A stretch of DNA of 64,000 nucleotides from Bacillus sp. FJAT-27225 (GTDB lineage: Bacteria; Bacillota; Bacilli; Bacillales; Cytobacillaceae). The stretch spans positions 1-64,000 of the forward strand of contig NZ_MAYU01000022.1 of the NCBI RefSeq assembly GCF_001685025.1. Direction: 5' to 3'. Of this stretch, positions 23,288-32,045 are shown one piece after another; positions within the stretch are counted from its first letter, which is position 1, and every line of letters starts with the position of its first letter. A program made the translations under genes and the position numbers. A model generated the notes under the pieces. That model made no database searches. It was given only the letters and a program-made list of their open reading frames with translations, and was not told where the DNA came from.

Positions 23288-24151
23288 TTGAACGATTGCT
23301 TTATTAATAAGCACCCTGGGAATATCCAAACTTCAGGAGTAAAAATTTATGAAGATTTTAGTTGGGTTGGCAGCCAGGAAAATTTCGTTGATAAGCCAAA
23401 TGTTCTTCAGCTCAATCATATTGTAGTGGGGCGTTATGGTGGTAATTCTAATGCAGGACAGGATAAGAATGAAGATGGGTGTTTAGTTTACTTAAATGAA
23501 AAGGAAGATTGGGAATTCGCCATTCTTCTTGACGCTCATACTACTTCAGAGAGTGCCGAGAAAATTTTAGAACAATTTGCAAATATTAAGTCCCAAATTA
23601 AGGATTTATTATCCTTAAAGACAAATCATCAATTTTTTAAAAGGTTGGAAGATACGATATTAAATTTGTTTCAATCTGAAGAGTTTTTATCTGTTTGCCG
23701 AAACGTGACAGGAGAAACTGCTTGTTTAATTGTAGTAAGGAAAGATAAGTATGTATGGTGGTTTTCGGTCGGGGACTGTATTCTTTATTTATTTCATCCA
23801 GAATTAGCTGCACTAGGCCAGTATCAGTTAAATCAAAGACAATTCTATGAATGGATAGGCCGAGTCAATACTTTTGAACAAGAAGTTCCTTGTTACACTG
23901 TTGGAATAAGGGAATTAAGACAAGGAGAAAATCGGCTTTTCCTTACCACTGATGGTTTAATTGAATGCCCAAATGAACCATACTCAAACCCGATAAACAT
24001 TTACAATGCATTCAATAACCTTAATGATGATAAAAGTAATATATGGTCGATGCTAAAGAACATAAAGAATAATGATGTCAGAGACAGCACTACAGTGATC
24101 TCCTGGACAGTAACTATTTCAAAAGAAGCCTCTAGGCCAAGCAATCAGTAG
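23288..24151 (+). CDS. PP2C-like serine/threonine phosphatase
   Basis: 287 aa with the PP2C motif order: NAGQDKNEDGCLV (about 57-69, metal-binding Asp), LLDAH (80-84, normally DGHGG), TGETACLIVV, WWFSVGDCILYL, LTTDGLIE and DSTTVISW. It should remove phosphate from Ser/Thr of unknown proteins. The second motif is altered (DAHTT for DGHGG), so activity may be reduced or specialised. TTG start behind GGGGTGG. Plus strand with its own terminator; no partner kinase nearby. Confidence 0.78.
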   Translation: MNDCFINKHPGNIQTSGVKIYEDFSWVGSQENFVDKPNVLQLNHIVVGRYGGNSNAGQDKNEDGCLVYLNEKEDWEFAILLDAHTTSESAEKILEQFANIKSQIKDLLSLKTNHQFFKRLEDTILNLFQSEEFLSVCRNVTGETACLIVVRKDKYVWWFSVGDCILYLFHPELAALGQYQLNQRQFYEWIGRVNTFEQEVPCYTVGIRELRQGENRLFLTTDGLIECPNEPYSNPINIYNAFNNLNDDKSNIWSMLKNIKNNDVRDSTTVISWTVTISKEASRPSNQ

Positions 24152-24154
24152 ATA

Positions 24155-24197
24155 AGTGTAATTGAGGAATGGAAGTCACCTCAATTACACTTTTTTT
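24155..24197 (+). terminator. Strong intrinsic terminator of the PP2C-like gene
   Basis: 13-bp perfect stem AGTGTAATTGAGG / CCTCAATTACACT followed by seven T. Confidence 0.92.
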
Positions 24198-24301
24198 ATT
24201 TTCCTCTGTCAATCAAAGCCGTTTCCCGATAACCTCCGTTTTACATCCCAACATAAATTAGGTAACGGAACCTGTTACTAATAAACCCTCCCGTTTTCGA
24301 G

Positions 24302-24571
24302 CTAAATGATTGTAAATACAGTTAAACCAACGAGGTAGAAAACATAGAATAATACACCTAAAGTAATATGCGAATCCTTGGCAGGTTTCTGCATAAAAGG
24401 AAATTTATTTATTCCAACTCGGAGGCCAAGGAAAAGGAAGAAAGCAATAAGCCCAGTTAAACCGTATTTGAGAAAACCCCGATCCATATATTTATCGATG
24501 AGATTCATTGACCATCCAAGGCTTATCATAAATACATTTAAAAAGAATAAATGCCCAACTTTCAATTGCAT
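24302..24571 (-). CDS. Small membrane protein, three helices
   Basis: 89 aa with hydrophobic stretches at about 7-22, 34-50 and 69-88. No family recognised. A decayed second copy of its 3' end lies at 21495-21590, on the other side of the SUKH and PP2C-like genes, which points to a past duplication or recombination across this segment. Confidence 0.6.
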   Translation of the reverse strand: MQLKVGHLFFLNVFMISLGWSMNLIDKYMDRGFLKYGLTGLIAFFLFLGLRVGINKFPFMQKPAKDSHITLGVLFYVFYLVGLTVFTII

Positions 24572-24746
24572 GCCTCATTCCTCCCGGTTAAAAAGTACCC
24601 GATGATAGACCGATTTGGTTTCGGACAATTCGTTGTCTCTACTTATAAAATAGCAGGTATTTGGTATTCCGGAAATTGGGAAATTAATAGGATGAAATAG
24701 ACCTATGAAAACACCTCTATAAGAATAATCAACGATATTAAGAAAA

Positions 24747-24771
24747 CCCAATTTCTTTTTAGAAATTTGGG
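24747..24771. terminator. Bidirectional terminator-like hairpin
   Basis: CCCAATTTCT / AGAAATTTGGG stem, with TTTTC on the minus-strand side (after the aldo/keto reductase remnant) and CTTTT on the plus side. Confidence 0.7.
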
Positions 24772-24785
24772 CTTTTCATAAGCGT

Positions 24786-24960
24786 TTAATTATGCCCTTC
24801 TATTGAATGTGGTATGTACGGTTCTTCGAGAAACGCCATTTCTTCAGCGAATAGCTTCACCCATAAAGCACCTACAGCCTCTTCGAGATGAGATGTTTTC
24901 GTGGCACCAATAATAGGAGCTGTTACTGGTTCTTTCTGAGGCAAATCATTAATTAGGATG
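24786..24960 (-). pseudogene. C-terminal fragment of an aldo/keto reductase
   Basis: About 57 codons read LINDLPQKEPVTAPIIGATK, TSHLEEAVGALWVKL, FAEEMAFLEEPYIPHSIEGH and stop, the typical C-terminus of the aldo/keto reductase family (P.IIGA.K..HL..A...L). No N-terminal part is present, so this is a gene remnant. The adjoining 200 bp up to the DUF3139 gene hold only a palindrome. Confidence 0.85.
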
Positions 24961-25006
24961 AAAAGCCTTTTCGAATTTAGGAAACAGTACTATTCTCAAA
25001 AATAAA

Positions 25007-25020
25007 GTGTAATTTTACAC
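25007..25020. promoter_or_regulatory. Palindrome shared with the other DUF3139 gene
   Basis: GTGTAATTTTACAC, identical to the core at 15451-15468. Here it is 176 bp before the start codon, so it may mark the promoter of a leader transcript. Confidence 0.4.
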
Positions 25021-25195
25021 CTTTTTATTGTATGATATGTTAAGCAGAAGAAATGAACAAGGGATGGAATTTAGTTTGAAGGTATTTCTTTTTTCGGAAT
25101 GCTGTTGTTGTCACTTCAATAATTGATTTTTTGTTTAATAGCACTTTGGTTACAGAGAATAAGGGAATTTGAATGACAGAAATGGGGGAATCACA

Positions 25196-25534
25196 GTGTC
25201 AAAGAATATAAAAACCGCACGAATCCTGATAATTTTAGGAGTACTATTTGCTGCTAATTTGATTTACATGTTTCCGGTTCAAAAGATTTGGGCGGAAAAA
25301 GAGGTGGAATCATACATGAAAGAGCAAGGAATTTCCCAATTCAATATTAAAAGCAAGGAATTTAAAAAGGATTATAAGCAAAGCGGTTATATTGCGGAAG
25401 TTGAACTTAAGGATGAATCCGGCATTATCTACGAATATTACTGGCGGCCTGGTAAAGATATTCTTTTAATAGGTTTCAAGAGCGGTAGAAGTGTAGAATA
25501 TAGCGAGATGAAATATCCTCCTATCCCTGAATAG
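25196..25534 (+). CDS. DUF3139 family membrane-anchored protein, second copy
   Basis: 112 aa: N-terminal helix (ILIILGVLFAANLIYMF), then EKEVESYMKEQGISQFNIK, EFKKDYKQSGYIAEVELK, YYWRPGKDILLIGFK and YPPIPE. Clearly paralogous to the 15092 gene. I choose the GTG start behind GGGGGAATCACA rather than an upstream TTG. Plus strand; family function unknown. Confidence 0.82.
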   Translation: MSKNIKTARILIILGVLFAANLIYMFPVQKIWAEKEVESYMKEQGISQFNIKSKEFKKDYKQSGYIAEVELKDESGIIYEYYWRPGKDILLIGFKSGRSVEYSEMKYPPIPE

Positions 25535-25612
25535 GAAATAAAAATGCCAAAATTCACTTTGTTATTTAGCCCTAAATATTTGAAACAACCCCTATAACGG
25601 AACCCTTTAGTC

Positions 25613-26245
25613 TTAAGCCCTGAGCTTCCTTTTGTGTTTTTGTGCATCATCACCCGTTAAAGTGTTATTGTTTTTTCTCCTCCTCTCCATTGATTTAGAG
25701 TAACCAAAACAATCTCTAAATAACTTCCTGCCAATATATTGATGAAAATCCTTGTATTTATATCTATAATATTCGTTCCAATAGCTGGTCATTCTGCTAT
25801 AGCTTTTGCAAAACGCCCCACTATTTTCAATACAAAATTTCTTAATTCGATCTGTATCCTGTTCTTTTAAACTATCATAAGTCATTTCTAGTATTTCTAC
25901 GACATATTCATCACAAATTTTTACAATATAGGGAATAGCCCAATCTTCATAATCCATCTGAAGCAACGAGTACAAATGCTTTTGGCGAACAAGCCCGTCA
26001 CAACTCCTTGAATATATACAATGCAATATCATTTTTTGTCGTTCACTTACATTGTCTATCACTTCATCTGAATTATCCATGTAGTAGATACGATAAGGAA
26101 ACGTAATTACATTCTTATCTTGAATATATTGAATACTATCCTGAGACACACCAATAGTGACATTATTATAAGTTTTAGTAGGTATCAATCCAGCCACTTT
26201 AGTAACATCATCTCTCAAATAATTGGGAAACCCCTCTTGAAACAT
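25613..26245 (-). CDS. Hypothetical protein, 210 aa
   Basis: Soluble; N-terminal beta-rich part (TKTYNNVTIGVSQDSIQYI, VITFPYRIYYMDNSDEV) and a helical C-terminal part rich in Tyr, Arg and Lys (YWNEYYRYKYKDFHQYIG), ending in a basic tail. No family recognised. The start has only a weak binding site, so it could be shorter. Single gene between repeat remnants. Confidence 0.55.
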   Translation of the reverse strand: MFQEGFPNYLRDDVTKVAGLIPTKTYNNVTIGVSQDSIQYIQDKNVITFPYRIYYMDNSDEVIDNVSERQKMILHCIYSRSCDGLVRQKHLYSLLQMDYEDWAIPYIVKICDEYVVEILEMTYDSLKEQDTDRIKKFCIENSGAFCKSYSRMTSYWNEYYRYKYKDFHQYIGRKLFRDCFGYSKSMERRRKNNNTLTGDDAQKHKRKLRA

Positions 26246-26284
26246 ACCATCACAGCCTTGATTGATATAATTTTAAAATGTGTA

Positions 26285-26333
26285 GTTCAGCTAAACTCCC
26301 CGTTCATTTAATAAGGAATTCAACAAAAAAGAA
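26285..26333 (-). repeat. Left half of the repeat
   Basis: TTCAGCTAAA, CTCCCC, GTTCATTTAATAAGGAATT, CAACAAAAAAG, then it breaks off just before the DUF3221 stop codon. Confidence 0.72.
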
Positions 26334-26347
26334 AGCTTTTCATCAAG

Positions 26348-26668
26348 TTATTCTTTTATTTCGATTTTTGCAGCTCCGGCTTGAGCAGGATAGGATGTAG
26401 CCATATTCCCATCAAACCATACTGCCACTTTGTTACCTACCTGTATTTTTTCTGTATCATCAAAACCGAAATAAATAAGTGAAATGCCTTCATCATCCAT
26501 TTCTGAAATTGATTTATCTTTAATTGCTTCATATTGTTCTTCAGTAATTTTCTCAGCTATCAATATTCTATTTTGCTCAACTTCAAGAACATAACCTTCT
26601 GTTTGTATTTCTGAACAACCAATTAGTGCGAAACTTAATAAGATGATCAATAAGAATACCTTTTTCAA
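26348..26668 (-). CDS. DUF3221 lipoprotein
   Basis: 106 aa with lipoprotein signal LLIILLSFALIGC and the DUF3221 (YobA-like) core: EGYVLEVEQNRILIAEKIT, IYFGFDDTEKIQVGNKVAVW, FDGNMATSYPAQAGAAKIE. Extracytoplasmic, OB-fold-like by pattern; function unknown. Starts at TTG. An array gene with repeat halves on both sides. Confidence 0.85.
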   Translation of the reverse strand: MKKVFLLIILLSFALIGCSEIQTEGYVLEVEQNRILIAEKITEEQYEAIKDKSISEMDDEGISLIYFGFDDTEKIQVGNKVAVWFDGNMATSYPAQAGAAKIEIKE

Positions 26669-26715
26669 CTCTATGTACCCACTTCCTGGCTACTATATAT
26701 AGATGCTTTTATGAT

Positions 26716-26771
26716 ACAATCCTCCCGTTTGTTCAATAAGAAATGAGCGAATCCTATCTGATAGCTCAACA
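26716..26771 (-). repeat. Degenerate repeat copy
   Basis: ACAATCCTCCCGTTTGTTCAATAAG followed by a shortened second half (GCGAATCC, GATAGCTCAAC). Confidence 0.55.
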
Positions 26772-26792
26772 AGATTGGATGCCCTTTGATAT

Positions 26793-27023
26793 TTAAACAG
26801 CCCATTTTTCCTCATTAAAAATCCATTTATTTTTATGCAAGTCAAAGGATTCATCATCATCGTGGAAGCAAATATAGATAGGCATTTTGATATTTTTCCC
26901 ATCTTCCTTATTCCAACAAGCAACAAACCATTCCACAAGGCTGCTTTTTTAGCTTTAGATATCTTCTCATCATTCTGTTCGTAAAACTCCAAGAACTCGT
27001 CCGACTTGTCATCAGAAATATTG
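26793..27023 (-). pseudogene. Frameshifted small gene of unknown family
   Basis: The first frame reads EFLEFYEQNDEKISKAKK; a shift in the following run of six A leads to a frame reading SSLVEWFVACWNKEDGKNIK, MPIYICFHDDDESFDLHKN, KWIFNEEKWAV and stop. The joined product has normal composition, while the unbroken alternative frame does not, so a homopolymer frameshift is likely. No good start codon is found upstream. Confidence 0.5.
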
Positions 27024-27141
27024 AATTATTCTATACCTCCAAGTAATTCATGACTACCCGCACTTCTCTTTTCCATTTACCATAAGAATGGCCCAAACAA
27101 ATTCTGTGTTTTCCATTTGGTTCCCCCAGATGTATTTTTGC

Positions 27142-27220
27142 TGCTAAACAAACCTGCTGTTATTGTTCAACAAGAATTTATACAAAAAGGGGCAAACCCC
27201 TTCCTGGATTCCTTCGTTAA
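27142..27220 (-). repeat. Degenerate double copy of the repeat
   Basis: CTAAACAAAC, CTGCTGT, TATTGTTCAACAAGAATT, loop ATACAAAAAGGGGC, CCCCTTCCTGGATTCC, TTCGTTAACC. It abuts the MaoC-like stop codon. Confidence 0.6.
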
Positions 27221-27221
27221 C

Positions 27222-27605
27222 CTAGTGCCCTACTATTACCCCCGCAAAGTTTCCGTTCAAAACTTGTTTCCCCACTTGGTTTGTACATAAGAATGTTGCC
27301 AAAATTGCGGTTCGATTAGTATCTTTCTTTTCCAGTTTTTCAATTGTTACTTCACAGGTTATTGAATCACCTGTAAAGACAGGCCTTAAAAATTCAAAAT
27401 TCATTATCCGGGCTAGCACATTGTAATCTCCGCCAACTTTTGTTGGTAATGTAGCAGTTAACAACCCTTGAACCACAAGCCGCCCCAATTCATCCGGATT
27501 TGTATGATGGTCACCTTCATCCATGGATACGTTTGTAAACAGTTCAACATCTTCTTTTGTGAATGTCCGTTCAAACCGAATGATATCCCCAACCTCCAAA
27601 TCCAT
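27222..27605 (-). CDS. MaoC-like (R)-specific enoyl-CoA hydratase / dehydratase
   Basis: 127-aa hot-dog-fold protein with the hydratase motif around DEGDHHTNPDELGRLVVQGL (catalytic Asp and His), TATLPTKVGGDYNVLARIMN and FLRPVFTGDSI. Such enzymes hydrate trans-2-enoyl-CoA to R-3-hydroxyacyl-CoA in fatty acid metabolism. It lies 45 bp downstream of an MBL-fold gene on the same strand, possibly one operon. Confidence 0.83.
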   Translation of the reverse strand: MDLEVGDIIRFERTFTKEDVELFTNVSMDEGDHHTNPDELGRLVVQGLLTATLPTKVGGDYNVLARIMNFEFLRPVFTGDSITCEVTIEKLEKKDTNRTAILATFLCTNQVGKQVLNGNFAGVIVGH

Positions 27606-27650
27606 TATAGCTCCCCCCTAAAGTTGATTATTTTGCCTGCATTTTTTCTA

Positions 27651-28634
27651 TCAATATGTAGATAATTTAATTTGCCAATTCTTCGGCTTGATATCCTTAT
27701 CCACCCATTCCTTTTGCGGTGCGGTATAGAGAGCTGTAGCGATTAAATAATCATTTTGCCAGCTTGCTGCACCAGAACGAATCATTTCATCTACCAGAAC
27801 TCCAATAAATTCTTCCGGATGGATCTGGAAAGCGTACCGGGAAAAATCCTGAAACCAGCCACAGTTTAATAGATAATGGTCCATCTCTTCTTTTGGCAAA
27901 CCGTTTTTGATAATTAGTGCATATGCAAAAATTCTTTTGCAAGCATGCCATGAAATTTTTTCTGGACTTTTGCTCCACTTTTCTAACCGTTTTCTTGCCA
28001 TATCAATGGAACTAAGCGGATCCTCAATTTGGGGTCCATGTCCAGAATAGGCCTTCCTGATTCGGAGTGTGGACACCCGGTCTAGACTTTCTAGAGATCG
28101 TTGGATTGATGAAACGCCCTCTCGGAAAATATTTAACCAACCGACATCATTTTTGTGAAACAGATCCCCGCAAATGAATACCTCTTCTTCAGGTTCATAA
28201 AGAGATATATGTCCTAACGTGTGTCCCGGTGTATGCAGGACTTTAAATGTTCTGCTTCCTGTATGAATTTCATCGTTATCAGAGAGTTTTAAATCGACCT
28301 TGTACGGTTCCACAGGCTGATCCAACCATTCAGCACTGCAGGCTTCAAGGTCACAGGCATTAATTAAATTTGCCTCCCATTGGTGAGCAGCAATCTTTAC
28401 TCCATACATTTTTTGAAGATGATAATTTCCCCCTACATGGTCACTATGATAGTGGGTGTTTACAATTAGATGCAATTCATCTGGTAATACGCCTGCTTCT
28501 TTAATTAATTTCTCTGTTACTTCTGCATCACTCCCAAAGCCACTGTCAATTAGGATTGGCAGCTGATCTTTGACAAGAATCATGTTTGCACTTGGAAATT
28601 TTCTCTCATAGAAAAGAATTTCGTAGTTTTTCAT
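27651..28634 (-). CDS. MBL-fold metallohydrolase (glyoxalase II-like, long form)
   Basis: 327 aa. The first 220 residues form the metallo-beta-lactamase fold: HYHSDH (about 61-66), HTPGHTLGH, the metal-bridging Asp in FICGDLF and YSGHGPQI. The C-terminal about 100 residues are helical, with a winged-helix-like tail as in LACTB2-related hydrolases. Probably a thioesterase acting on CoA- or glutathione-like thioesters, which would suit the MaoC neighbour; exact substrate unknown. Confidence 0.8.
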   Translation of the reverse strand: MKNYEILFYERKFPSANMILVKDQLPILIDSGFGSDAEVTEKLIKEAGVLPDELHLIVNTHYHSDHVGGNYHLQKMYGVKIAAHQWEANLINACDLEACSAEWLDQPVEPYKVDLKLSDNDEIHTGSRTFKVLHTPGHTLGHISLYEPEEEVFICGDLFHKNDVGWLNIFREGVSSIQRSLESLDRVSTLRIRKAYSGHGPQIEDPLSSIDMARKRLEKWSKSPEKISWHACKRIFAYALIIKNGLPKEEMDHYLLNCGWFQDFSRYAFQIHPEEFIGVLVDEMIRSGAASWQNDYLIATALYTAPQKEWVDKDIKPKNWQIKLSTY

Positions 28635-29161
28635 AAACTACTCCTCCTTAATTTCAATAGTGATGTATGTATGATTGAGCGTTCTTTCATGTATATTGTA
28701 TATAATAACTTGCCGCTTAACAAAATATTCTGTAATTTCTTTTGCACTTTTGGTATTCTCTTCTCAAAATGTAACTCGTGGACTTTTCTCGTCTCTCGGA
28801 GCCCCAATTTATCCACCAAATACAGATTGCGGAAACTAAGGCAGGAGCTTTAAAAAAAGTAATTCTTAACAAAGCCCATGCCAATGCCATCAAGCATGCT
28901 TTTCTTGGAACAACACTCCCTAAGTTCGAGAAAACACTTATTGAAGAAATTCATGTGTCATTTTATTAACAACTGCGGCTTGGCAAAGATTGCTCGGATC
29001 AGCAGAATAAATAATATAATAGATTTCCTGGGTAAATAATTACTTTTAAGGTCAGGTCTTGCATATAGGCTTCCACATAAAAAAGCGCTAATCCTTCTAG
29101 ATCAGCGCCCAAGTAATTCAATATAAATGAAAAGGTATGAAACTTTAGCCGAGGCAGAGCA
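28635..29161. other. Intergenic stretch without a convincing gene
   Basis: Contains the leader of the MBL gene, an open plus-strand stretch (IQIAETKAGALKKVILNKAH-like) that could be a gene remnant but has no start signals, and near its end a right-half remnant of the dispersed repeat (29073-29121: AAAAAAGCGCTAATCC, GATC, AGCGCCC). Confidence 0.5.
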
Positions 29162-29695
29162 TTATCTCTTGTTTTTAAGTAATGAATAAACATATGTATC
29201 ATATGTCTCTCCGTTTTGATACATATAATCCCTTAGAATTCCTTCTTTTTGAAAACCCAATTTGTTAAGCAAATTGTTTGAGGCTTCATTATTTATAAAA
29301 ACGACAGCCCCTATCCGAGCGAGTCCTAATTCATCAAACCCATATTGAATTGCTTTTAATACTGCCTCTGAAGTATAACCCTTCCGCCAATGTTCGGGGT
29401 GAATTTCATACCCAATTTCCGCTCGTTTATGTTTAGGGGACCAAGCATTGAATCCAATCGTTCCAATTATTCCTTGATGGCCTTTAATTTCAATTCCCCA
29501 ACGTATTCCTCTTTTCTCCTTGTAGTTTTTTGCAAAGAAATCAACAAATGCTTCTGCTTGCACTATTCTTTCTAAAGGTTCCTGGCCATAAAATCTCGTT
29601 ACATTTTCGTTAGAAAAACAAGCGAATATGCCCCCTGTATCATCCTTGGATATTTCTCTTAATACCAATCTATCTGTTTCTAATGTTGGAAACAT
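29162..29695 (-). CDS. GNAT acetyltransferase, RimJ/RimL type
   Basis: 177 aa: typical LETDRLVLREISKDDTGGIF start, GTIGFNAWSPKHKRAEIGYE, the acetyl-CoA loop EHWRKGYTSEAVLKAIQYGF and NNEASNNLLNKLGFQKEGIL. The family acetylates N-termini of ribosomal proteins or small amines/antibiotics. Start at ATG behind GGAGGAGAGAAAAT. It lies 42 bp downstream of the epoxide hydrolase gene and may share its transcript. Confidence 0.88.
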   Translation of the reverse strand: MFPTLETDRLVLREISKDDTGGIFACFSNENVTRFYGQEPLERIVQAEAFVDFFAKNYKEKRGIRWGIEIKGHQGIIGTIGFNAWSPKHKRAEIGYEIHPEHWRKGYTSEAVLKAIQYGFDELGLARIGAVVFINNEASNNLLNKLGFQKEGILRDYMYQNGETYDTYVYSLLKNKR

Positions 29696-29737
29696 ATTTT
29701 CTCTCCTCCATCTGCAAGCCTTAAAACCCAAAATTAA

Positions 29738-30889
29738 TCACCTTACTTTTCCAAAAAACTTTTGAATATGTTCTGCGACTAACTTTGGATTTTCCGTTGC
29801 TACAAAATGACCTCCCATATTTAATTCTTCCCAACTTATGATATTAGGGAATAGTCTTTCAACATATTCCTTTGGCGGTCTTTCATGCGGTTGAGTAGCT
29901 GTCAACGAAACTCCTAATGGGACATTGGATACGTCATTTTCGTCTGGCCATTGTGTATGTTTACCTTCAAAATAAAATCGGTTTGATGAATTTATCGTCT
30001 GTGTGAACCAATAAATTGATACATTTGCCATAAGTGTCTGTAAACTAAAATGCCTTACTATATCTCCATTTGGAGGACTTGTCCATAAATACCATTTTTC
30101 CAAAATAAATGCAGCAAGGCCAAGAGGGGAATCATTTAAGGAATACGCTAACGTTTGGGGTTTCGTACCCAAAATATGTGCATATCCTCCTTCTTCGTTA
30201 TACCACTGTTTACAATAATCCAGATACGTTTTCTCATCTTTTGTTAACACTGTGTCATTCGATATATAAGGACTGGGATTTCCCGGAGAGGTCGTGTGGT
30301 AGCCAATAATATTTTCAGGGTGATCTAAACAAAGCAAGCCAACTATACTTGCACCTAAGTCGTAACCATGAGCTCCAAATCTTTCATAACCCAATAATTT
30401 CATAAGCTTTACAAATATGTCTGCGGCCTGCCGATCTTCAAACCCCTTTTTTAAAGGAATCCCTGAGAATCCGTGCCCTGGGATCGAGGGGATTACAACA
30501 TCAAATGAAATAGCGGGATCTCGGCCAAATTTTTCTGGCGTTGTTAGATAAGGAATTATATCCAACATCTCATAGAACGAACCTGGCCAACCATGCGGAA
30601 TTATAATTGGGATTGCATTCGGACCACTTCCACGTTCGTGAATAAAGTGAATGTCTATTCCATCAATGTTTACCTTATAATTTGAGAAGGAATTTATTCT
30701 GCTTTCAACTTCATTCCATTTAAATTCGTCCTGCCAATATCGCATTATCTCTTTTATGAAATCTAAAGGAATTCCATACTCCCATTCAGCATCGGGTAAT
30801 TCATCAGGAAAACTTGTTAATTTCAATCGGTATTTTAGATTATCGATTTCTTCTTTGGAAATATTAATTGTATAAGGCTTAATCTCCAT
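29738..30889 (-). CDS. Epoxide hydrolase (EHN-type)
   Basis: 383-aa alpha/beta hydrolase with the N-terminal EHN domain (IDNLKYRLKLTSFPDELPDA) and the hydrolase core: oxyanion HGWPGS, nucleophile Asp in HGYDLGA, late catalytic His in MGGHF. It adds water to epoxides by a covalent ester intermediate. The ATG used starts MEIKPYTINI; six codons upstream are open but lack a binding site. No repeats border it, so it seems part of the ordinary chromosome. Confidence 0.88.
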   Translation of the reverse strand: MEIKPYTINISKEEIDNLKYRLKLTSFPDELPDAEWEYGIPLDFIKEIMRYWQDEFKWNEVESRINSFSNYKVNIDGIDIHFIHERGSGPNAIPIIIPHGWPGSFYEMLDIIPYLTTPEKFGRDPAISFDVVIPSIPGHGFSGIPLKKGFEDRQAADIFVKLMKLLGYERFGAHGYDLGASIVGLLCLDHPENIIGYHTTSPGNPSPYISNDTVLTKDEKTYLDYCKQWYNEEGGYAHILGTKPQTLAYSLNDSPLGLAAFILEKWYLWTSPPNGDIVRHFSLQTLMANVSIYWFTQTINSSNRFYFEGKHTQWPDENDVSNVPLGVSLTATQPHERPPKEYVERLFPNIISWEELNMGGHFVATENPKLVAEHIQKFFGKVR

Positions 30890-31193
30890 CGTACTTCTCC
30901 CAGGCAATTTTTAAATATAAAAAGTATTCCAACTATTCTTTCTAAACTCTTTATAAGAATACCAGAACAAACGTTTCCCTTTCAAGGTTTTTTGGAAAAT
31001 TAACCCTAAGTTTACAATACTACCCCTTGCTGAAAGAGGGCTTCTTTGCATGACAGCACGGGAAGAAGCAACTTTCCCCACAAAAAGGGGACACTGTCCT
31101 GGAGCCTCCTGTCAAAAAAAGGACCCTTTTACATTGCCAATTTAATAAAACGACCTCGGTAATTAACAACCGAGGTCTCATCATCATATCCCT
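30890..31193. terminator. Intergenic stretch ending in a terminator
   Basis: No gene seen. The minus-strand terminator of the next gene lies at 31152-31177 (GACCTCGGT / ACCGAGGTC, then GTTTTATT). Upstream there is a weak promoter region for the epoxide hydrolase. Confidence 0.75.
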
Positions 31194-31646
31194 TTAAACA
31201 AGTAAATCTTTGTACTCTTTCTCCAGCTTTCTATAATTCTCGTCAAATGATTTTCTTTTAAGAAAGAATTTTAATACTTCTTTGGCTTGTTCTTTTTCAT
31301 TACATTCTATATAACAATCAATTACTCTGTGAAATTCTTTTTTATAATGAAAGTTTTCATTATAATTCTGAAAAGCATTATTATAATAATGAATTGCTTC
31401 AGACCAGTTATTATTTTTGGCGTACCAGTTTCCTATTATAAACATCAAGTCTCTTCGTTCATTCTCAGATAAGCTCATATTTTGCAGAGCATTCAAATAG
31501 AGCTGTTTTTCTTTTTTCTTCAATCCAATTACTCTGTTGAAAAACCCCCTTGATATTACATGTTCATAGGTTTTAACGGGTTTTATATACAATGAATAAA
31601 TTAAGAAAAGAATCCATCCTAGACCGAAAATAAATATAAGTTCCAA
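31194..31646 (-). CDS. Membrane-anchored TPR-like protein
   Basis: 150 aa: an N-terminal helix (LIFIFGLGWILFLIYSLYI) followed by helical repeats (ERRDLMFIIGNWYAKNNNW, EAIHYYNNAF, CYIECNEKEQAKEVLKFF) that look like two to three TPRs facing the cytoplasm. Likely a protein-interaction scaffold; partner unknown. TTG start behind GGGAGGGG. Confidence 0.65.
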   Translation of the reverse strand: MELIFIFGLGWILFLIYSLYIKPVKTYEHVISRGFFNRVIGLKKKEKQLYLNALQNMSLSENERRDLMFIIGNWYAKNNNWSEAIHYYNNAFQNYNENFHYKKEFHRVIDCYIECNEKEQAKEVLKFFLKRKSFDENYRKLEKEYKDLLV

Positions 31647-32045
31647 GTATACTTCCCCTCCCGTCTTACTAGATCATTCTTTGCTCTTCGCATTCATTAT
31701 CTTTTTAAACGGTTTTTATCAAACAAATTTTCTTATTTCCATAGCTTAGAAATCCACTATTGAGCTAGAAAAAGTGGCATGATCTTAATCACGCGAGTTG
31801 ATGCTAGGTAATCGGGTTGAAGCCAATACTTGATTCAATTTTTAGGGACAGAGCTAATTTACTAAGAAAATTATAATCCCCATTATTGTAAATTATATAG
31901 ATATTGCCACCTGTTATTAGTAGGACCAAAATTAAAAACTATATAATTGGATATTTATGTTAAAATAAAAGGAAGCTAATTGGAATGGACCGCAAAAAAA
32001 GAGTATTCCTAATCACAGAATATATATAGCTCGGTGGAGGTATGA
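31647..32045. other. Intergenic stretch between divergent genes
   Basis: AT-rich, no gene seen. It must contain the divergent promoters of the TPR-like gene (low side) and the CPBP protease gene (high side, about 31960-32000), but no consensus pair stands out. Confidence 0.4.

Noticed and set aside
157-27220. CRISPR array
   Set aside because: Repeats are about 90 bp, variable, and separated by whole genes of different length; no uniform spacers and no cas genes.
28778-28969. Plus-strand ORF of 63 codons
   Set aside because: No ribosome binding site and no recognised family; possibly a gene remnant but not supportable as a gene.
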